From Actinoplanes missouriensis 431 (GTDB lineage Bacteria; Actinomycetota; Actinomycetes; Mycobacteriales; Micromonosporaceae), in the NCBI RefSeq assembly GCF_000284295.1, contig NC_017093.1, positions 7,006,001 to 7,070,000 of the forward strand: a stretch of 64,000 bases of DNA, read 5' to 3'. Below are positions 24,504 to 34,581 of the stretch, one piece after another (within the stretch, counting starts at the first letter, position 1; every line of letters starts with the position of its first letter). The translations under genes and the position numbers were made by a program. The notes beneath the pieces were generated by a model that ran no database searches, had not been told where the DNA came from, and saw only the letters and a program-made list of their open reading frames with translations.

Positions 24504-27500
24504 TCAATCGCTTATACGGATCACCCCGATCACAGGGCTCTTCGTGCCCGAGCGCTGGTTGTCATAGATGACCTTGCCGGACTTCGAGGTGACGACCAGC
24601 CGCAGCGAGTCGGTCCGGTCCAGCGGGCGGCCCGAGTCGGTGGCGGTCGCCTCGAAGGTGACCTCGGCGCCGTTCGCCTTGGCCGTTCCGCGCAGCAGAG
24701 CCTTGCCGTCGGCCGCGGCGAGGACCGTCAGTGAGCTGCTGCGCAGCTCGAAGCCGGCCGCGGTGTAGCGCAGCTCGCCGGCCGGGGTGCCGGCCTTCTT
24801 CGGGTACGCCGCGTGCAGAGCGAACCCGGCGGCCGAGCCGGTGCCGCAGATGCCGCCCAGTATGCAGGAGCCCGCCGGGGATGCCGTCACGCCCGCGCCC
24901 ACGATGGATGTCGCCGGGTCGTAGACCATGATCTCGATCTCCTGACTGGTGGTCGTGCCGCCGTCGTCGTCGTCCTTGACGGTGAGCGTGACCGAGTAAC
25001 GGCCCGCCTTGGTGAAGAGGTGCGGCAGGGTCGTGGCACCCTTGCCGTTCGCCTCGGCGACCGCGCCCTCGTACGCCTTGCCGCCGATCTTCCAGGAGGC
25101 GGTGTGGGTGTCCGCGGCGCCGGCGTCGGTGAACGAGGCCTCGAAGGTGAGCAGCGCGCCCGTGGCCACCATCTGGCCCGGAGTACGGAGAGTGATCACG
25201 GGTGCGGCGTTGGCGACCTTCACGACTTGGGTGGCGGTGGCGCTGCCGCCCTTGTCGTCGGTCACCCGCACCGCCACCGTGCGGCTGCCGTCATCGGTGA
25301 AGAGGTGGCTCAGGTCGAACGACTTGCCGTTGAGCTCGACCGGCTGCGGGCCGTCACCGAAGTCGGCCGTCGCCGTCCAGGTGTCGGCGTCCGGGTCGGT
25401 GATGGTGCCCCGGCCGGTCCAGGTCCCGCCCTCGGTCAGCGACGCGGCGCCGGTGAACTCGACCTTGGGAGCAGTGTTCGGGGTCTGCGCCGCGGTCACC
25501 GTGGCCGTGAAGCGGGCCGTCGTCGACAGGCCGCCGTCGTCGGTCACCGTGACGCTCACCGGGTAGCTCCCGGCCTTGGCCCAGGTGTGGTCCAACGCCA
25601 GCCCGTGGTCGCTGACCGGCACCTCGTGCCGCTCGCCGTCACCGTAGTCGGCAGTCGCCGTCCACGACGTGGACGTCGGGTCGGTGAAGGTGACCGTACG
25701 CTGGAAGCGCTCGCCGGTTGTCAGCGCGACGTCCGGACCCGCGGTGATCGACGGGGCGGTGTTCGCGTCCGGCCGGGTCACCGCGTACCAGACGTACCCG
25801 TAGGCGGTTTCCTTCTTGGAGTCGGTGACGGTGAGCACGACGACCCCCTCGCTCGGTTCGGTGAACGTCCGGCTGATGCGCACCGTGCCGCCGCCGCGCC
25901 GCGGCACGACCTCGGCGTCGGCCTCCGGCTCGTCGCCCCACATGACGCGGGCGGTGTGCGTGTCGTCGAGGTCGGCGTCGGTGAAGGGAATCTCCAGGAC
26001 GAGCGGCTTGCCGGTCACGCCCTTGTGCACCTCTTCCGACTCCTCGATCACCGGGGCGTTGTCGGCCTCGATGCCCGTGCCGGTCAGCGCGACCGTGAAC
26101 GCCGGGGCGGCACCCTGCTCGGTGGTGAACCGGAGCTCACCGCGGGCCGCGCCCACCTCGGTCGGCGTGAAGGTGAACTCGACCGTGCACTGCGCGCCCG
26201 GGGCCAGTTCGACCGGACAGGTGTCGGTGTGCTGGAACGGGCCGGTGGTGTCGATCGTGTACAGCTTCATCGCGTCGGGCTGGCGGTTGGTGAGCGTCAC
26301 CGAACCGGGCCAGCTGGTCCGGCCGACCCGCACCGGATCCGCGAAGTTGAACGCCGTCCGGCTCAGCGCCGGCATCACCGTCGACGTCGTCGACGCCGTG
26401 TTGTCGGCCGTGGCCGGGTCGGGCACCGCGAGGCTGCCCACCTGGGCCCGGGCCACCAGCGCCGTGTTCTCCGCGGTGTCCGCGGCTATCTTCCCGGTGA
26501 CCGTGACGGTGGCCGTCGCACCCACCGGCAACGCGGAGATCGTCGTCCGGACCGCGTTACCGACAACCTTGCACGCGCCCCGCGTCGTCTCGCAGCCCTG
26601 CGGGGTCACCCCGGCCGGCAGGGTGACATCGGCGCGCACGCCGGTGGCCGCGTCCGGACCGGAGTTGGCCACCGTCGACGTCCACGTCACGGTCTGTCCG
26701 GGCGCCGGTGTCAGGTGTGACACCGCCTGGTCGATCCGCAGGTCGGCGTTCGCCTCCGTCGGGGTGAGCAGGAACGAGCGCGCCTCCGTGGAGTTGCGTC
26801 CGTCCGCGCGCAGCTCCCGGGTCGTGCCCCGGGCCAGCACCTGTCCCGAGGAGTTCACGTCGAGCAGCGAGGTCAGGTTCAGGCAGGGGTCGGCCGTCGT
26901 CGGCGTGCAGGTCGGCATCGCCAGCAGGTCGGACAGCATGTACTGGGTGCCGTCCAGCCACAGCGCCGGCTTGCGGTCGGTCCCCACCCCGGCGAAGCCC
27001 GCGATCAGTCCGGCGTCGTTGATCGCGGTGGCGTGACCGTCGCCCAGGTCGATCGGCTTCCCGTCCTTCCAGAGGAGGGCTGAATACCGCATGTCGTCCT
27101 GGTGACGGCAGAAGTAGGACCCGACGATGTCGCCGCGATGGTTGATGTCGTTGGCGCTGCCGCTGGTGGTGGAGCTCGATTCGTCCCCGCACTCGGGCAC
27201 CGGGAGCTTGGTGACCTCCCCGTTCGTGTACGTCGCGGGCAGCCCCTCGTACGGGCCCATCCAGTTCGAGGCGGTGACGTAGCTGCCGGTCACGGTTCCC
27301 TTGTCGTTGATGGCCGTGGGACTCCAGAACTGCGGATACTCGGGCAGCCGCTTGAGAGACCCCTTGGACCACATGATCGGGCTGTCGTAACGGGCGTTGT
27401 ACGGCCGGTAGTTGCCGAACACCTGACCGTTGTCGTTGAGGACCCAGGCCGCGCTCTGCCGGCCCTGCAACGCGTCGTTGTCGTGCAGGTCCTTGGCGGT

Positions 27501-30500
27501 GCCGTTGGACCAGACCACGGCGTGGCTCCCGTTGCTGTAGCCCGGCTCACTGCTTTCCAGGACCGAGGAGGAACCCGACACATCGCCGGCCTCGTTGATG
27601 CCGGAGCCGTACGAGTTGCAGGCGCCCTTGGCCTCGTCGCACGGCGGCATCGGCAGTTCGGTGAGCTTGCCGTCCTCCCACCGGACCGCGCGGCTGCGCT
27701 GACCGTCGACGTGCCCGTCGCCGACCCCGGTGATCGCCGTCGCGGCGATCTGGCCCTTGTCGTTCAGGCGGCCGGCCGCGGTGTTGCGCGCCCAGCCGCC
27801 CGGTAGCGCGCCGAGCTCGGTGATCGAGTACCGGCCGAACTTCGCCACGACGTCGTGGTCGCGATCCATGGTGACGGTCAGCGTCCCGGCCGGCTTGGCC
27901 ACGCCGTCGACCGTCCAGCCGATGGGCATGCGGCCCGCGTCGGCCTTGGCCGTGATCGTCACCCGGGTGCCGACCTTGTACTTGTCCTGCTGCGGGCTCG
28001 CGGTCGCCGTGCCGCCGGGCTGCGGCGTCAGGTTCAGCTCGAACTCGCGGGTGTCGGGCCGCTGCACCTGCACCGAGGTGTGCGTGATGCGCTTGTCGGT
28101 GCCTTTCTCGGCCTGCACCGTGACGGCGTACGCGCCGTCGGGCAGGGCGTCGGTGACCACGCCGTAGGCGCCGTCGCCACGGTCGGCGAGGGTCACCTCC
28201 CGGCGCTCGCCCTTCTCATCGGTCAGCACCCCGGCCACCGTCGCACCGGCGAACGCCCGGGCGGTGAGCGTCACCTTGCCCGCGTCGTCCGCCGTGGCGT
28301 CGGTGGTGATCGTCAAGTCGTTCCCGTCCACCCAGGCGGACAGGACGACGTCGGTGGCCTCGGTGCCGGCGTTGGTGACCTCGATGGTCCACCGGTCGGC
28401 CCAGGGATACTCGGCCGCCAGCGTCTGGATCGGCTGCCGGGCCTGGTCGCTGTTCGGGGCGTACCTGGCGGCGACGGTGCCGTTGGACCGTTTGAGCGTG
28501 ATGCCGATGGTCGGCGGCAGCGCACCGGTGACGCCGAACACCGTGGCCTCCGGCACGTCGACGGTCAGTGTCTCGGTGGCGCCGGCGGCTACCGTGGCGG
28601 CGGGCGTGTCGAACGTCGTACCGGAAGCGATCTCGGGCTCGGCCGCCGCCGGCGCCTTGGCCTTGGCCTTGGGCTGGTTGCGGCCGGCCGACAGCGAGGC
28701 CAGGCGCGGCTTGACGTAGGTCTCGAAGTCGTCGGCGGACTCGGTCATGTCCAGGTGGTTGACGCCGGTCCAGGGAATGTCCTGGTAGATGTACTGCGCG
28801 CTCTTGACGGGCACCACGATGTCGCCGTCCGGGTAGGGCTTGCAGGGCACCCGGTTGCCGGTGCCGACCAGGTTGGAGACCGGGACACCGTTGAGGTTGG
28901 TGACCCCCTGGTTGAAGACCTCGGTGATGTACTTCGGCGTCAGCTGGAGCGTGGCCGGCATGAACGGGACGAGGCGCGGGATGCGGACGCCCCCGATGGA
29001 GGTCTGGTCCATCAGGAAGTCGGCGCACGGCGAACCCATGTTCGGAGTGCCCAGCTGGATCAGCCGGTTGACGACCGGTTTGCCGTCGGAAGCGGTCGGC
29101 ATGTCGTCCTGGATGTACTTGCGGGAGATGAGGCCGCCCATCGAGTGGGCGACGATGTCGACGTGGGTGGCGCCGGTGGCCTTGCGGATGCCGTCGATGT
29201 AGGTCGCCTGCTCCATCGCGTTCCCGGCCAGTGTGTTGGTCGGGGCGGCCGGCTTCCACTGGTTGCCGGTGTTCAGCACGCCCGGTGCCTGGCCGTCACC
29301 GACGGCGTAGCCCTTGAGCAGCGGGTGTCCCTTGGTGAGGATCGGGGCGTACTTGCCCCAGGACGCCTCGGCGTTGCTCTTGTAGCCGTGGGTGAGGATG
29401 ACCGGTTTGGGGCGGATCACGATCGGCGCCGTGCGGCCGTCGCGCGTCACCCCGCCGGTGACCAGCTTCGCGGCGATCACGCGGTCCGAGACGGGTTTTG
29501 CCCCGTCGGTCCAGGCGAAACCGGCGGTGTCCCACTCGATCTCCTCGGTCACCGTCTCCTTCGGGGACAGGATCTCGTCGCGCGTGCCGCCCGGCAGGTC
29601 CTTGCCGGAGACGGTCTCGCCGATCCGCAGCTGCGTGAACGCGAAGAACTCGCTGCGGTTGACCAGTTTCGCGGTGATCCGGACCCGGTTGCCGTCGACC
29701 GTGCCGGCCGCCTCGACCTGCTTCCACTCGGTCGAGGGATAAGTCTGGGTCTCCAGCGTCAGCGACTCGATGACCGGGCCCTGCTTGGTCAGATCGAGCA
29801 GGAATGCGTGGTCTACGTCCGCGCCCTCGGGCCGCCCCACGCCGGCGATCTGCCCGAGGTCGTTGATCGCGTTCGCCTCGGTCAGCGTCCAGCCCGAGTC
29901 CGGCGGCAGCAGGGTGTTGAGGTCGGTCGTGCCGCCGTTCTGATAGAGCGCCGCGCGCGGAGCGCCATCGGCGATCCGCATCATGCCCACCGCGGTGCCG
30001 GCGTTGTTGATCGCGTTCGCGGTGCCGCCGCGTGGCGCCCGGGGCGACGTCGGTGTGCCGTCCGCACCCCAGATGACCGGCACGTATCCGCCGCTGCTGT
30101 CGGTGGCATAGCCCGCGACCTGACCCCTGTCGTTGACGTCTTTGGCCAGCGTCCGGCCGCCGAGATACTCCAGGGTGTCCTTGCCGGGATTGATCGGCAT
30201 CCCGGGGCGGGTACGGAACGCGCGGGGGGTGTCGAGGCCGCCGCCCGGGGTCATGTCGGCCACGCCGGCCACCACGCCGGACTCGTTGATCGCAGTGACC
30301 TCGATGTACTGGTCCTTGAAGGCCGACAGCTGGGTCACCTCTCCGTCCGGGTCGCGGACCCACGCGTCGCCGGCGATCTGGCCCTTCTCGTTGACCGCCC
30401 GGGCCAGTGGGGGGTCGATCACCTGGGCCCGCCCGGCCTTCCAGGTAAAGGACTGGAACTCCTTGCCGATGCCGGAGACCCGCCCGGCCACCAGGCCGGT

Positions 30501-30830
30501 GTCGGTGATGCCGACGGCCTCGCTGCTGTCCGCGCCGGACGGCAGGGCGGCCTGCAGGTCGGTGCGCGCGCCGAACTCGAGGATCGAGGCGCGGGGGCCC
30601 CGGTCGGCCCATACGGTGGCGGCCACCTGGCCCTTGCTGTTGATCTCGGCGACGCGGCCGGTGCCGCGGCCGGCGATGCCGAGCGAGCCCAGATCGACCA
30701 GGGTGGGACCGCCGGTCGAGGGTGATGGCGGTGGGTCGTTCTCGGCGCGGGCCGGTGACGGAGGAAACGCGACGATCGCGGTGGCGCCCAGTGCGAGAAG
30801 CAGCGGGAACCGCGCGTGTTTCGCAAACAA
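24504..30830 (-). CDS. Giant secreted modular lipase with HAF and PKD domains
   Basis: A 2108-aa exported protein. A signal peptide (1-29, ending PARA) is followed by a first block of HAF-type repeats (about 40-420; repeated AINDLGQIAG-like units). An alpha/beta-hydrolase lipase comes next (about 480-720): ILTHGYKSN, nucleophile AHSMGG near 560, Asp in PDGDIVVP, His in VNHLDM near 692. Then follow Ig-like parts, a B-repeat-like segment (about 940-995), a second HAF block (about 1000-1310), a DUF11 domain (about 1370-1470), a choice-of-anchor-type domain (about 1500-1590) and about four PKD domains (about 1600-1960). TTG 30830 is the start: GGAGA is 5 bases upstream and the signal peptide begins there. 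It probably hydrolyses esters or lipids outside the cell. Duplicated HAF blocks around a lipase are unusual. Confidence 0.85.
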   Translation of the reverse strand: MFAKHARFPLLLALGATAIVAFPPSPARAENDPPPSPSTGGPTLVDLGSLGIAGRGTGRVAEINSKGQVAATVWADRGPRASILEFGARTDLQAALPSGADSSEAVGITDTGLVAGRVSGIGKEFQSFTWKAGRAQVIDPPLARAVNEKGQIAGDAWVRDPDGEVTQLSAFKDQYIEVTAINESGVVAGVADMTPGGGLDTPRAFRTRPGMPINPGKDTLEYLGGRTLAKDVNDRGQVAGYATDSSGGYVPVIWGADGTPTSPRAPRGGTANAINNAGTAVGMMRIADGAPRAALYQNGGTTDLNTLLPPDSGWTLTEANAINDLGQIAGVGRPEGADVDHAFLLDLTKQGPVIESLTLETQTYPSTEWKQVEAAGTVDGNRVRITAKLVNRSEFFAFTQLRIGETVSGKDLPGGTRDEILSPKETVTEEIEWDTAGFAWTDGAKPVSDRVIAAKLVTGGVTRDGRTAPIVIRPKPVILTHGYKSNAEASWGKYAPILTKGHPLLKGYAVGDGQAPGVLNTGNQWKPAAPTNTLAGNAMEQATYIDGIRKATGATHVDIVAHSMGGLISRKYIQDDMPTASDGKPVVNRLIQLGTPNMGSPCADFLMDQTSIGGVRIPRLVPFMPATLQLTPKYITEVFNQGVTNLNGVPVSNLVGTGNRVPCKPYPDGDIVVPVKSAQYIYQDIPWTGVNHLDMTESADDFETYVKPRLASLSAGRNQPKAKAKAPAAAEPEIASGTTFDTPAATVAAGATETLTVDVPEATVFGVTGALPPTIGITLKRSNGTVAARYAPNSDQARQPIQTLAAEYPWADRWTIEVTNAGTEATDVVLSAWVDGNDLTITTDATADDAGKVTLTARAFAGATVAGVLTDEKGERREVTLADRGDGAYGVVTDALPDGAYAVTVQAEKGTDKRITHTSVQVQRPDTREFELNLTPQPGGTATASPQQDKYKVGTRVTITAKADAGRMPIGWTVDGVAKPAGTLTVTMDRDHDVVAKFGRYSITELGALPGGWARNTAAGRLNDKGQIAATAITGVGDGHVDGQRSRAVRWEDGKLTELPMPPCDEAKGACNSYGSGINEAGDVSGSSSVLESSEPGYSNGSHAVVWSNGTAKDLHDNDALQGRQSAAWVLNDNGQVFGNYRPYNARYDSPIMWSKGSLKRLPEYPQFWSPTAINDKGTVTGSYVTASNWMGPYEGLPATYTNGEVTKLPVPECGDESSSTTSGSANDINHRGDIVGSYFCRHQDDMRYSALLWKDGKPIDLGDGHATAINDAGLIAGFAGVGTDRKPALWLDGTQYMLSDLLAMPTCTPTTADPCLNLTSLLDVNSSGQVLARGTTRELRADGRNSTEARSFLLTPTEANADLRIDQAVSHLTPAPGQTVTWTSTVANSGPDAATGVRADVTLPAGVTPQGCETTRGACKVVGNAVRTTISALPVGATATVTVTGKIAADTAENTALVARAQVGSLAVPDPATADNTASTTSTVMPALSRTAFNFADPVRVGRTSWPGSVTLTNRQPDAMKLYTIDTTGPFQHTDTCPVELAPGAQCTVEFTFTPTEVGAARGELRFTTEQGAAPAFTVALTGTGIEADNAPVIEESEEVHKGVTGKPLVLEIPFTDADLDDTHTARVMWGDEPEADAEVVPRRGGGTVRISRTFTEPSEGVVVLTVTDSKKETAYGYVWYAVTRPDANTAPSITAGPDVALTTGERFQRTVTFTDPTSTSWTATADYGDGERHEVPVSDHGLALDHTWAKAGSYPVSVTVTDDGGLSTTARFTATVTAAQTPNTAPKVEFTGAASLTEGGTWTGRGTITDPDADTWTATADFGDGPQPVELNGKSFDLSHLFTDDGSRTVAVRVTDDKGGSATATQVVKVANAAPVITLRTPGQMVATGALLTFEASFTDAGAADTHTASWKIGGKAYEGAVAEANGKGATTLPHLFTKAGRYSVTLTVKDDDDGGTTTSQEIEIMVYDPATSIVGAGVTASPAGSCILGGICGTGSAAGFALHAAYPKKAGTPAGELRYTAAGFELRSSSLTVLAAADGKALLRGTAKANGAEVTFEATATDSGRPLDRTDSLRLVVTSKSGKVIYDNQRSGTKSPVIGVIRISD

Positions 30831-30853
30831 GAGGATCTCCGAGGAGTGACGGG

Positions 30854-30872
30854 CCGCCGCACAGTGCGGCGG
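30854..30872. other. Palindrome upstream of the lipase gene
   Basis: CCGCCGCA (30854-30861) and TGCGGCGG (30865-30872) pair perfectly around a CAG loop, 24 bases before the lipase start. It could be an operator or 5'-UTR hairpin of the lipase, or the terminator of the upstream regulator gene. Confidence 0.45.
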
Positions 30873-31038
30873 ATCATCAACAGCATCGCTGTGCCGCCTT
30901 GTCACGGCCTTGCCCCCGCAACGGCAAGGTGGCCCGCCGCGCGGCAAGGAAACGACAAGGTCGGGCCGGCAGACTCGGCACATGATCAACCCCGAACCGC
31001 AGCCGGATCCCCAGGAGACGGACGGCTGCCTGGAGGAC

Positions 31039-34000
31039 CTATTCGCGCCCCCGGAGGAAGAGTCCGGCCGACTGCTCACGGGCGATTCCGGCGGCCCGCT
31101 CCCGGTCGTGCGCCCCGTCCCCGGTCAGCTCGGCCCGCTGTAGGTACAGCCCGGCCAAGAAGAACCGCTCGCCGATCCGCTCGCCCTCGGCGATCCCCGC
31201 CTCGGTGGTCTCGAGTGCCTCCTCGGTGCGACCGGCCACGCGCAGCGCGTCCGCCAGGGCATACGCCATGATGGGCCCGAACATGTGCCCGGTGGGCTGG
31301 GACGAGAAGATGGCGATGGCCCGCTCGATGTCGGTCGCGCCTTCGGCGGTCCGGCCGTGGCGGGCGCGGCCCCAGCCCCGGGGCACCAGGCTGAACGCCA
31401 CCAGCTGGGCGAAGCCGTGTTCCTCGGCGACGGCGTAGCCGTGCTCGCCGTGCCGTAGCGCGTCCTCGGGCCGGTCCAGGAACACGGCCCGCCAGCCTTC
31501 CAGGATGTCGATGTAGGTGGCCGTGTACGGGTCACCGACCGCCCGGTTACGCACCTCGGCCATGCGCGCGGCCTCGTCCGAGGCCGCGGTGTCGCCCATC
31601 AGGGCCAGAACCTTGGCCAGCCAGCTGCGGGCGGCGACGGCCGGGTGCTGCAGGAAGATCTCCAGGCGAACGGCCTTCGCGTGCCGGTCGGCCAGCTCAG
31701 CCGCGCGTTCCAGGTGGCCCTTGGCCTCGAGCAGCCGGCCCTGGTGATACCGGATCTGCCCGCGGGCGTGGTGGTAGGCCAACTCCATGAGCGGGTCGTT
31801 GGCGCAGGCGGCCGCCATCTCGTCCGCAACCGCGTCGGCCGCCGGGAAGTCGCCGGAGACCAGCGCGATCCCCCACGTGCCCCACAGGGCCGACAAGAGG
31901 TGCTCGGTCGAGCCGGTCTCGGTGGCCAGCCGCAGCGCGCGCCGCCGCTGCACGCTCACTTCCTCGGCGTTGTAGCCGTACAGGAGGGTGAGCAGCGAGC
32001 CGAGCTGGACGCGGGCCCGCAACTCCAGCTCGGCCGCCGCGGCGCCGGGCACCGACGAAACGAGGTCGAGAGCGCGTTCCAGGTGCCGCCGTCCCTCGCC
32101 GAAGGCGAGCCGTTCCTGCGCGGCCTCGGCGGCGAGCAGGCTGAAGCTGACCGCCCGGGCGGGGTCGCCCATCAGGCCGGCCGCCGCGTGGTGGTGCGCC
32201 AGGGACGCGGCCACCGCGGCGAGGTCGCCGTCGTGGCGCCGCTCGAGGGTCTCGGCCACCTGGGCGTGCAGGGCGGCCCGGCGCATCGGTCCGGTCACCG
32301 TGGCCAGCGTGTCCTGCACCAGGGCGTGCGCGAAGGACCACCGGCCGGGGCTTTCCGGATCGGGCACGAGGATGCCCGCGGTCGCGGCCGGGTCCAGGCC
32401 CGCGGCCACCTCGGCGGGGGTACGGCCGGCGACGTCGCCGAGCACTCGCAGGTCGAAGCCGCGCCCGAGGACGGCGGCGGTCGCGAGCAGCTCGCGCGTC
32501 GCCGGGTCCAGGTGGCGCAACCGGCGTTCGATGACGGCGCGCACGGTCGTCGGGACCGTACCCAGAGCCCGCCCGGAGATCTGCCGTTCCTCGCCGAGCA
32601 ACCGCACCAACTCGGCGATGTAGAACGGGTTACCGTCGGTGCGGCGACGCAACCGTTCGGCCGCCTCGCCGTCGACGTCGGTGCCGAGGCGGCCGGCGGC
32701 GAACCGTCGTACGTCCGCGGTGTCCAGGCCGTGCAGCGCGACCCGCTCGGTGCCGGGTCGCCGGGCCAGCGCGGCCAGCAGGGTCTCGCCCTGGGCCCCG
32801 CCGTCCTCGGCCGGGGTGCGCACGGTCATCAGCAGCGCCAGGCCTCCGGCGCGGGCGGTCGCGGCGACGTACTCGGTCAGCTCGGCCGACTCGGGATCCG
32901 CCCAGTGCAGGTCCTCCAGGACCACGGTGACCGGTCGCTCGGCCGCCATGGCCTCCAGGAAGGCGGTCACCGCGTCGTACAGCCGGGCCCGGGCCACCTC
33001 AGGCGCGCCCGCGACCGGAGCCGGGCGCGCGCCCGGGACGGCGTGTGGCGGCAGCAGCAGGGCGGCCTCGGCTCCCCGGCCGGTCAGCGCGCGCGTCACC
33101 AGCCCGCTTCCGCGCAGCTCGGCGAGGGTGGCCAGCACCTGAGCCCACGGGCCGAACGCCGGGCTGCCCGCGTGGTCGAAGCAGCGGCCCCAGGCCACGT
33201 CGCCGCGGTCCCGCGTCACCTCCTCGACCAGGCGCGTCTTGCCGATGCCGGCCTCGCCGTAGACCACGACCACGGCGGGCGCGCCGTCCCGGGCCCGGTG
33301 CAGAGCCGCCCGGCATCGGCCGAGCTCCTGGTCGCGGCCGACCATGTCGTCGCGGGCCGGTTGTGGCGTCGCTGCCTCGGCCGTACGCGGTGTGGCGCGC
33401 GGCCGCGGCGTCTCGGGCGCGGCGTCGAGGCTGGGGTCCTGCCGCAGCACCAGTGTGTGCAACCGCTGCAGCGCCGGACCGGGGTCGACCCCCAGCTCGT
33501 CGCTGAGCAGGCGCTGCGCCTCGTCGTACAGGCGAAGCGCCTCGGCCTGGCGGCCCAGACGATAGAGCGCGGTCATCAAAGTGCCCCGCATGCCCTCGCG
33601 CAGCGGGTGCGCGGCCACCGTGTCGGGCAACCAGGTGACCAGGTCGGCCTCGCGCCCGAGGGTCAGGTCGAGCTCGGCCGCCAGCTCGGTCGCGGCCAGC
33701 ACCTGGTCCTCCAGGCGGCTCACCTCGTGCGCCGCGAAATCGGACCGGATTCCGCCGTACGGGGTGCCCCGATGCAGCGCCAGGGCCTCGGTGACGTGCG
33801 CGCGGGCGTCCTCGGGCCGGCCGGCGGCGATGGCCCGCCGGGCGGCCGAGACCAGCTCGGAGAACCGGACGGCGTCGATGTCGCGGCCGGCGACGTCCAG
33901 CCGGTACCCGGGCGCCTGGGTGACGATGATCGGCCCCAGCCGCTTGCGCAGCCGCGAGATGCAGGCATACAGCGAGGCGGTCCCACCCGCACCGGGCTGC

Positions 34001-34155
34001 TCGCCCCAGACCCGGCCGAGCAGTACCTCGGCCGGCACGACGCGCCCCGCGTCGATCAGCAGCGCCGCCAGGACGGCCCGGTGCTGCGGGCGACCGATGT
34101 CGACCACCCGCTCGCCGTCCCGAACCTGAAAGGGGCCGAGCACCTCGAACCGCAC
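31039..34155 (-). CDS. SARP/LuxR-like large regulator with AAA ATPase
   Basis: A 1038-aa regulator. Residues 1-95 are an OmpR-like DNA-binding domain (FEVLGPFQV, IGRPQHRAVLAALL, YACISRLRKRLG). Residues 95-240 are the BTAD domain (LGVDPGPALQRLHTLVL). A STAND/AAA domain has P-loop GEAGIGKT at 300-307 and Walker B VVLEDLHWAD at 411-420. TPR-like helices fill the C-terminus. Unlike the AfsR-like gene at 6333 its ATPase resembles the MalT/LuxR-type AAA_16 class. GTG 34155 begins at the DNA-binding domain as in family members; ATG 34197 with GGGAG 8 bases upstream is the alternative. The secreted lipase gene lies 208 bases downstream on the same strand and is a candidate target. Confidence 0.85.
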   Translation of the reverse strand: MRFEVLGPFQVRDGERVVDIGRPQHRAVLAALLIDAGRVVPAEVLLGRVWGEQPGAGGTASLYACISRLRKRLGPIIVTQAPGYRLDVAGRDIDAVRFSELVSAARRAIAAGRPEDARAHVTEALALHRGTPYGGIRSDFAAHEVSRLEDQVLAATELAAELDLTLGREADLVTWLPDTVAAHPLREGMRGTLMTALYRLGRQAEALRLYDEAQRLLSDELGVDPGPALQRLHTLVLRQDPSLDAAPETPRPRATPRTAEAATPQPARDDMVGRDQELGRCRAALHRARDGAPAVVVVYGEAGIGKTRLVEEVTRDRGDVAWGRCFDHAGSPAFGPWAQVLATLAELRGSGLVTRALTGRGAEAALLLPPHAVPGARPAPVAGAPEVARARLYDAVTAFLEAMAAERPVTVVLEDLHWADPESAELTEYVAATARAGGLALLMTVRTPAEDGGAQGETLLAALARRPGTERVALHGLDTADVRRFAAGRLGTDVDGEAAERLRRRTDGNPFYIAELVRLLGEERQISGRALGTVPTTVRAVIERRLRHLDPATRELLATAAVLGRGFDLRVLGDVAGRTPAEVAAGLDPAATAGILVPDPESPGRWSFAHALVQDTLATVTGPMRRAALHAQVAETLERRHDGDLAAVAASLAHHHAAAGLMGDPARAVSFSLLAAEAAQERLAFGEGRRHLERALDLVSSVPGAAAAELELRARVQLGSLLTLLYGYNAEEVSVQRRRALRLATETGSTEHLLSALWGTWGIALVSGDFPAADAVADEMAAACANDPLMELAYHHARGQIRYHQGRLLEAKGHLERAAELADRHAKAVRLEIFLQHPAVAARSWLAKVLALMGDTAASDEAARMAEVRNRAVGDPYTATYIDILEGWRAVFLDRPEDALRHGEHGYAVAEEHGFAQLVAFSLVPRGWGRARHGRTAEGATDIERAIAIFSSQPTGHMFGPIMAYALADALRVAGRTEEALETTEAGIAEGERIGERFFLAGLYLQRAELTGDGAHDRERAAGIAREQSAGLFLRGRE

Positions 34156-34513
34156 GTTGTCCCATCCCGCCCTGCGACCATGATCGTCGCGGACCATACC
34201 GGCCACTCCCGGCGACGTCCTCCGCATTTCGGCCGAAGGGGACGGCCAACTCGGACAGAGCCGCGTCGCGCGCATGATGCGCACCGAAGTGAGCCCGGGC
34301 CATTCGGCAGACCCGCTGTCCGCACGCGTGTGCATCCAGGCCAGGTCAGGTCGGCGTCGTTGTCACCGACAGCACCTATCCCAGCCGAGACGAGGCCATC
34401 GCCGAAGCAGCACTACACGGCATAAATAGGCCCGAACAGGCCAGGTCTTCGGACCTTCGAGCGGCCAGCCGTAACGACCACGGAGCGTTTCTCGGTTACC
34501 AAGGGAGCAAAAA

Positions 34514-34537
34514 GGCTCCCACCAAAAGGTGGGAGCC
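34514..34537 (-). terminator. Rho-independent terminator after tRNA-Val
   Basis: GGCTCCCACC (34514-34523) and GGTGGGAGCC (34528-34537) form a perfect 10-bp stem with a 4-base loop. On the minus strand the stem is followed by TTTTT. It ends the tRNA-Val transcript and is one of the few textbook intrinsic terminators here. Confidence 0.9.
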
Positions 34538-34546
34538 TATGAGCAA

Positions 34547-34569
34547 GGTCAGCGATCAAATCGCTGACC
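34547..34569 (-). other. Second hairpin in the tRNA-Val trailer
   Basis: GGTCAGCGAT and ATCGCTGACC pair perfectly around a 3-base loop. It lies between the tRNA 3' end and the terminator, so the primary transcript carries two hairpins. It may guide 3'-end processing. Confidence 0.6.
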
Positions 34570-34581
34570 TGCCAATACTCG

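Noticed and set aside
24813..30725. Several long plus-strand frames opposite the lipase gene
   Set aside because: Typical third-position GC shadows; compositions are Gly/Arg/Asp-rich and unlike any family.
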